Shown here piece by piece: positions 59,160 through 64,000 of a DNA stretch of 64,000 nucleotides. A model generated the notes under the pieces. The model searched no databases and was not told where the DNA came from. It saw only the letters and a program-made list of their open reading frames with translations. The translations under genes and the position numbers were made by a program. Numbering within the stretch: the stretch's first letter is position 1; the number at the start of each line of letters is the position of its first letter. The stretch is from an uncultured Pelagibacteraceae bacterium. Lineage in GTDB: Bacteria > Pseudomonadota > Alphaproteobacteria > Pelagibacterales > Pelagibacteraceae. The stretch is taken from positions 17,733 through 81,732 of the forward strand of contig CACDUS010000005.1 of NCBI GenBank assembly GCA_902555945.1, in the 5' to 3' direction.

Positions 59160-61061
59160 ATGTCTGACAAGTTCAACAAAATTTACCAAGAATCCATCAA
59201 TAATCCGGAAAAATTTTGGCAAGAAGCTTCTAATGATATCTTCTGGTTTAAAAAACCAACTAAAATTTTAAATAAATCTAACCCACCTTTTTATAAATGG
59301 TTTGAAGATGGTGTCACAAATACTTGCTATAACGCTTTAGATTTTCATATTGATCAAGGAAAAGGGAATAAAATTGCTCTTATCTACGATAGTCCCATCA
59401 CTGGAAACAAAAATAAGTTTACTTACGATGAATTAAGATCAAGAGTTTCAAAGTTTGCAGGTGCTCTAAGTAATCAAGGTGTTGCAAAGGGTGATAGAGT
59501 AATAATTTATATGCCAATGATACCTGAGGCAGTCATTGCCATGTTGGCTTGTGCAAGAATTGGCGCAATTCATTCTGTTGTGTTTGGTGGTTTTGCCTCA
59601 AACGAACTTGCAAGTAGGATTGATGACAGTAAAGCAAAGTTATTAGTCACCGCTTCATGTGGTTTTGAACCAGGAAGAACAGTTGAATACAAACCATTAG
59701 TAGATGAAGCTGTTAAACAAGCTCAACATAAAATAAGTAAAATGATTTTATTTCAAAGAAAAGGTCATGAAGTAAATTTAAATGCGCCAAATGAAATTAG
59801 TTGGGATGAAGCTCTATCAAACGCAAATGATACTGAATGTGTTGAAATGAATTCAAATGAATTTGCTTACATTCTTTACACATCAGGAACTACTGGAACA
59901 CCAAAGGGTATTGTTAGAGACATTGGAGGTCATATCGTTGCATTAAAATGGACAATGAAAAATATTTATAACATAGATGAAGATGACATATGGTGGTCAG
60001 CAAGTGATATTGGTTGGATAGTTGGTCACTCTTATATAGTTTATGCTCCATTGTTCAAAGGATGTACAACTGTATTGTTTGAAGGTAAACCAGTTGGGAC
60101 ACCTGATGCTGGTGCGTTCTGGAAAATCATCTCAGACTATAATGTAAAATCTTTATTCACAGCTCCAACTGCATTTAGAGCAATTAAAAAAGAGGATCCC
60201 GAGGGAAAATTCTTTTCAAAATATGATTTAAGTAAATTCGAAAGTCTTTTTCTTGCTGGAGAACGAGCTGATCCAGATACAATCAAGTGGGCAGAGAATT
60301 TATTAAAAGTTCCTGTGATTGATCATTGGTGGCAAACTGAAACTAGTTGGGCGATTAGTTCAAACTGCACTGGTATTGAAATGATGAAAACAAAATATGG
60401 CTCTGCATGTAAAGCAGTGCCTGGTTATGATGTAAAAATAATAAAATCAGATCAATCCTTAGCTAAGCCTAACGAAATGGGAGATATAGTTGTTAAGCTT
60501 CCCTTACCACCAGGAACTTTCCCAACACTTTGGAATGCAGATCAAAGATATAAAGAAAACTATATGAGTAATTATGAAGGCTATTATCAAACCTATGATG
60601 CAGGCCATATAGATGAGGATGGATATATTTGGATCATGTCAAGGACCGATGATATTATCAATGTTGCTGGTCACCGATTATCAACAGGAGCAATTGAGGA
60701 AGTTTTATCAGAACATCAATCAGTTGCTGAATGTGCTGTACTTGGAATTGCAGACAAACTTAAAGGACAACTACCTATAGGATTGGTCGTTCTAAAAGCA
60801 GGTGTTGATAAAAGTCATGAAGATATTTCAAAAGAATGTATTCAAATGGTAAGAGAGAAGATTGGTCCAGTTGCTGCTTTTAAAGTTGCAATAGTTATTA
60901 AAAGACTTCCAAAAACTAGATCAGGAAAAATTTTGAGAGGAACAATAAGAAAAATAGCTGATAATGAGGAATACAAAATGCCCCCTACAATTGACGATCC
61001 TGCTATTCTAGATGAAATAAAACAAGACTTAATTGATAACAAAATATTAAGTAATGGTTAA
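59160..61061 (+). CDS. prpE: Propionyl-CoA synthetase (AMP-forming, acetyl-CoA synthetase family)
   Basis: NPPFYKWFEDGVTNTCYNALDFHI; YILYTSGTTGTPKGIVRD; DHWWQTETSWAI; KTRSGKILRGTIRKIA. Confidence 0.9.
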   Translation: MSDKFNKIYQESINNPEKFWQEASNDIFWFKKPTKILNKSNPPFYKWFEDGVTNTCYNALDFHIDQGKGNKIALIYDSPITGNKNKFTYDELRSRVSKFAGALSNQGVAKGDRVIIYMPMIPEAVIAMLACARIGAIHSVVFGGFASNELASRIDDSKAKLLVTASCGFEPGRTVEYKPLVDEAVKQAQHKISKMILFQRKGHEVNLNAPNEISWDEALSNANDTECVEMNSNEFAYILYTSGTTGTPKGIVRDIGGHIVALKWTMKNIYNIDEDDIWWSASDIGWIVGHSYIVYAPLFKGCTTVLFEGKPVGTPDAGAFWKIISDYNVKSLFTAPTAFRAIKKEDPEGKFFSKYDLSKFESLFLAGERADPDTIKWAENLLKVPVIDHWWQTETSWAISSNCTGIEMMKTKYGSACKAVPGYDVKIIKSDQSLAKPNEMGDIVVKLPLPPGTFPTLWNADQRYKENYMSNYEGYYQTYDAGHIDEDGYIWIMSRTDDIINVAGHRLSTGAIEEVLSEHQSVAECAVLGIADKLKGQLPIGLVVLKAGVDKSHEDISKECIQMVREKIGPVAAFKVAIVIKRLPKTRSGKILRGTIRKIADNEEYKMPPTIDDPAILDEIKQDLIDNKILSNG

Positions 61062-61386
61062 AACATATTCCTTTTTGCTTATCGCCATATTTTGCGAGGT
61101 TGCTGGAACTATGTTATTACCTGTATCACAAAATTTTACAAAAATTATTCCAACAATTTGTCTAACAATATTTTACCTTGTGTCATTCTATTTAATGACA
61201 TTTGTCATGGATAAACTTCCAATCGCGATTGTATATGCCACTTGGAGTGGATTAGGAGTTTTTACAATAGCAATACTTGGATATTTCTTTTTTAAACAAA
61301 CTTTGGCATGGCAAGCAATAGCTGGATTATTTCTTATTGTTATTGGAGTTATACTGGTTAATAGCTTTGCAGGAAAGATTAATTAA
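61054..61386 (+). CDS. Small multidrug resistance (SMR) family transporter
   Basis: Four TM, FCEVAGTMLLPVSQNF (conserved TM1 Glu), PIAIVYATWSGLGVFTIAILGYFFFKQ. Confidence 0.93.
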   Translation: MVKTYSFLLIAIFCEVAGTMLLPVSQNFTKIIPTICLTIFYLVSFYLMTFVMDKLPIAIVYATWSGLGVFTIAILGYFFFKQTLAWQAIAGLFLIVIGVILVNSFAGKIN

Positions 61387-62686
61387 ACAATAAAGGGATT
61401 CCCTCAGGATCTCCTAGAATTTTACCATCTTTCATTTTTGTTTTACCTGCAATTATTGTTGCTACAGGTGTTCCTTTAAACTCAACTCCATTGAAGGGTG
61501 ACCATCCACATTTGCTTTCAATATTTTCATTTTTAACAACAATCTTTTTATTTATATCTACAATTGTAAAATCAGCATCATAGCCTTCTTTAATAAATCC
61601 TTTTTTTTGAATACCAAAAATTTTAACTGGGTTTTCACAAACAAGATTTACTAATTGATTCAAAGATAGTCTTCCTTCATTTACATGGTTCAACATCACT
61701 GGCATTAAAGTTTGAACTCCAGGCATTCCTGACGGTGAGTTTGGGTATTCTTTATCTTTGTTTACTTTTAAATGAGGCGCATGGTCTGAACCTATTGTAT
61801 CGTTTATATTATTTTTTACTGCATACCATAATCGATCATAATGTGATTTATCTCTTAGTGGTGGATTCATCTGAGCATATGTTCCAAGTTTGTCATAACA
61901 ATCAGGTGCATAAATTGTCAAGTGCTGAGGAGTGATCTCAAATGTAATATTGCCTTTATGTTGGGATAGAAAATCTATTTCTTGCTTCGTTGTTATATGA
62001 AGCACATGAGCTTTTTTCTTATAACGTTCAGCAATCCTAACAATTCTTCTTGTAGAAGATATTGCACACTCTTCACTTCTCCACACAGGATGAGAATGAA
62101 CATCTCCTTTTTTAATTAGCTTTTTGTTTTTATTTAATATTTCCTCATCTTCAGAATGAACTGCAACAACTTTAGAACTATTTTGAAATACTTTTTCAAT
62201 ATCTTTTTCCTCAGCAACTAAAAGATTGCCGGTTGAAGAACCAGCAAAAAGTTTAATTCCACAACATCCTTCTAAATTTTTAAGCTCTGCCAATTCATTA
62301 ACGTTGTCAGCTGTTGCACCAAAATAGAATGCGTAATTGCAATACATTCTATTTTTTGCAAGATCTAATTTTCTCTGAAATTCTTTTTTATTTGACGTAG
62401 GAGGATTTGTATTTGGCATTTCAAAAACAGCAGTAATACCCCCTGCAACTGCAGCTCTACTTCCAGAATGAAGATCTTCTGTATCAGTCGATCCGGGCTC
62501 TCTAAAATGAGTTTGTGTATCTATACAGCCTGGTAAAACAATTTGATCTTTTGCATCATAAACCTCTTTTGCTTCATCAGAAACTTCTCCAATTTTAGAA
62601 ATCTTGCCTTCTTTAACAGCAATATCTTTGTGCTCTAACTTTCCATTGATGTAACATTGTCCATTTTTGATTATTAGATCTAACAT
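61379..62686 (-). CDS. pyrC: Dihydroorotase-type cyclic amidohydrolase
   Basis: LPGCIDTQTHFREPGSTDTEDLHSGSRAAVAGGITAVFEMPNTNPPT; GCCGIKLFAGSSTGNLL; IGSDHAPH. Confidence 0.9.
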   Translation of the reverse strand: MLDLIIKNGQCYINGKLEHKDIAVKEGKISKIGEVSDEAKEVYDAKDQIVLPGCIDTQTHFREPGSTDTEDLHSGSRAAVAGGITAVFEMPNTNPPTSNKKEFQRKLDLAKNRMYCNYAFYFGATADNVNELAELKNLEGCCGIKLFAGSSTGNLLVAEEKDIEKVFQNSSKVVAVHSEDEEILNKNKKLIKKGDVHSHPVWRSEECAISSTRRIVRIAERYKKKAHVLHITTKQEIDFLSQHKGNITFEITPQHLTIYAPDCYDKLGTYAQMNPPLRDKSHYDRLWYAVKNNINDTIGSDHAPHLKVNKDKEYPNSPSGMPGVQTLMPVMLNHVNEGRLSLNQLVNLVCENPVKIFGIQKKGFIKEGYDADFTIVDINKKIVVKNENIESKCGWSPFNGVEFKGTPVATIIAGKTKMKDGKILGDPEGIPLLFN

Positions 62687-62729
62687 TTATGAAAAAAGCT
62701 ATTATATTAATTTTTAATATCAATCAAAT

Positions 62730-63617
62730 ATGAATAACAGTGTTTATATATTAGAAGATAGAGCCATACTTTATATTAATGGCAAAGATACCAAGGATTT
62801 CTTACAAAATTTAATTACTAACGACATTAATAAAGTAACTGATAATTCAAGTTGTTTTGCTTCATTGCTTACTCCCCAAGGAAAATTTTTATTTGAATTT
62901 ATAGTTATAAAACATAAATCAGGTTATTTTATCGATTGCGAAAAGTCCCAATCTGAAGAGATATTTAAACAACTTAATTTATATAAGATTAGATCAAAAG
63001 TAGAAATTTTAAATTTAAGTAATGAATTTGTTGTAGCAAGTTTTGGATTTGACAAATATTTATCTATTGAGGGTGCAAAAGATATTTTGGGTTTTACTTT
63101 CAAATATAGAGAAGATCCGATAATACTAGATCCAAGAAATAAAAAACTAGGCGCTAGATTAATAATTAATTTAGAGAAACTTTATTTATCTTTAAAAAAG
63201 CTAGAATTAAAAGACAATAAAATTGATAATTATTATAGTCAAAGTCATAAACTTGGAATTGTTCCAAAAGATTTAAATAAATTGAAAAATAAATTATTTG
63301 GGATTGAATGTAACTTTGAGGAATTAAATGGAATTGATTTTAAAAAAGGGTGTTATGTTGGCCAAGAAAACACTGCAAGAATTAAACTAAAAAATAAGTT
63401 ATCTAAAAGGTTGTTGCCGATTGAGATTATTAATGGAAAATTGTCTGAAGATGAAACAATATACTTCAAAAATATTGAGATCGGAAAAATATTAATTAAT
63501 GAAAAATATCCTTTTGCATTAGTAAAATATTTAGACAAAAATTTTAGCAAAGACGCAACATATAAAGGGGAAAATTCATCTTTTAAAATCCTTGTTCCAG
63601 AGTGGCTTGAAATTTAA
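62730..63617 (+). CDS. ygfZ: YgfZ/GcvT-like folate-binding protein
   Basis: LQNLITNDINKV; SLLTPQGKFLFEF; GIDFKKGCYVGQENTAR (KGCYxGQE motif). Confidence 0.93.
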   Translation: MNNSVYILEDRAILYINGKDTKDFLQNLITNDINKVTDNSSCFASLLTPQGKFLFEFIVIKHKSGYFIDCEKSQSEEIFKQLNLYKIRSKVEILNLSNEFVVASFGFDKYLSIEGAKDILGFTFKYREDPIILDPRNKKLGARLIINLEKLYLSLKKLELKDNKIDNYYSQSHKLGIVPKDLNKLKNKLFGIECNFEELNGIDFKKGCYVGQENTARIKLKNKLSKRLLPIEIINGKLSEDETIYFKNIEIGKILINEKYPFALVKYLDKNFSKDATYKGENSSFKILVPEWLEI

Positions 63618-63693
63618 GCTTTTTGTTTAATATAGTTTAAAATTATTCTTATAAAACTTGTAATAAATAACAAAAAAATATATTTAATGAAAT

Positions 63694-64000
63694 ATGAATA
63701 AGTTTGATGAATTGCTAGTAAATATTCAAGCAACTGACAACTCAACACCACTGATAACTATTATATGTTTTGTTTTGACAGCGATTTGCTCTTTAGCACT
63801 CAAGCATGTTTATGAAAATAGATCAACTTCTCTTTCTTCGAAATATCAATTGTCAAATATTATTCCAATTTTATCTATTACTACTTATTTAGTGATATTA
63901 ATTGTTAAATCTTCTTTGGCTTTATCATTAGGATTAGTTGGTGCGCTATCAATTGTTAGATTTAGAACTCCAATAAAAGAACCAGAAGATTTAGTTTATC
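63694..64000 (+). CDS. DUF4956 family membrane protein, partial (runs off window)
   Basis: Own translation: MNKFDELLVNIQATDNSTPLITIICFVLTAICSLALKHVYENRSTSLSSKYQLSNIIPILSITTYLVILIVKSSLALSLGLVGALSIVRFRTPIKEPEDLVY. Confidence 0.8.
   Translation, partial: MNKFDELLVNIQATDNSTPLITIICFVLTAICSLALKHVYENRSTSLSSKYQLSNIIPILSITTYLVILIVKSSLALSLGLVGALSIVRFRTPIKEPEDLVY

Noticed and set aside
1-64000. CRISPR arrays, prophage, transposons, rRNA or tRNA genes
   Set aside because: No regularly spaced repeats, integrase/transposase ORFs or cloverleaf-like sequence noticed by eye; a tRNAscan/Infernal run would be needed to exclude small RNAs fully.

Overview
AT-rich, gene-dense window with the character of a SAR11/Pelagibacter-like alphaproteobacterium: short intergenic gaps, proteorhodopsin, a tandem glycine riboswitch and streamlined enzymes. 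About 58 protein-coding genes are supported. I saw no CRISPR array, rRNA, insertion sequence or convincing tRNA. Main modules: glycine amidinotransferase + creatinase; a molybdenum-cofactor / NAD-dependent formate dehydrogenase island; a CFA-synthase/DUF1365/FAD-oxidoreductase/DUF3833 lipid cluster; the glycine cleavage operon behind a tandem glycine riboswitch; 5-oxoprolinase (pxpABC); a TRAP transporter; purine and phospholipid genes; alaS, recA, umuDC; an exported serine-hydrolase/DUF1800/DUF1501 operon; proteorhodopsin with ferredoxin and ferredoxin reductase. The observations I rate highest: (i) alaS is split at an A8 tract, and the CFA synthase is split at an A5 tract, in both cases with the expected C-terminus intact one frame over; (ii) a perfect 12-nt complement that would pull the gcvT start codon and part of its Shine-Dalgarno into P1 of the second glycine aptamer; (iii) a shared SOS-like operator upstream of recA and umuDC at nearly equal distances from the start codons; (iv) two abutting perfect inverted repeats in the proteorhodopsin leader; (v) a translationally coupled operon of duplicated beta-lactamase-fold enzymes with DUF1800 and DUF1501. 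All family assignments come from reading the sequence and remembered family motifs; no searches were run.
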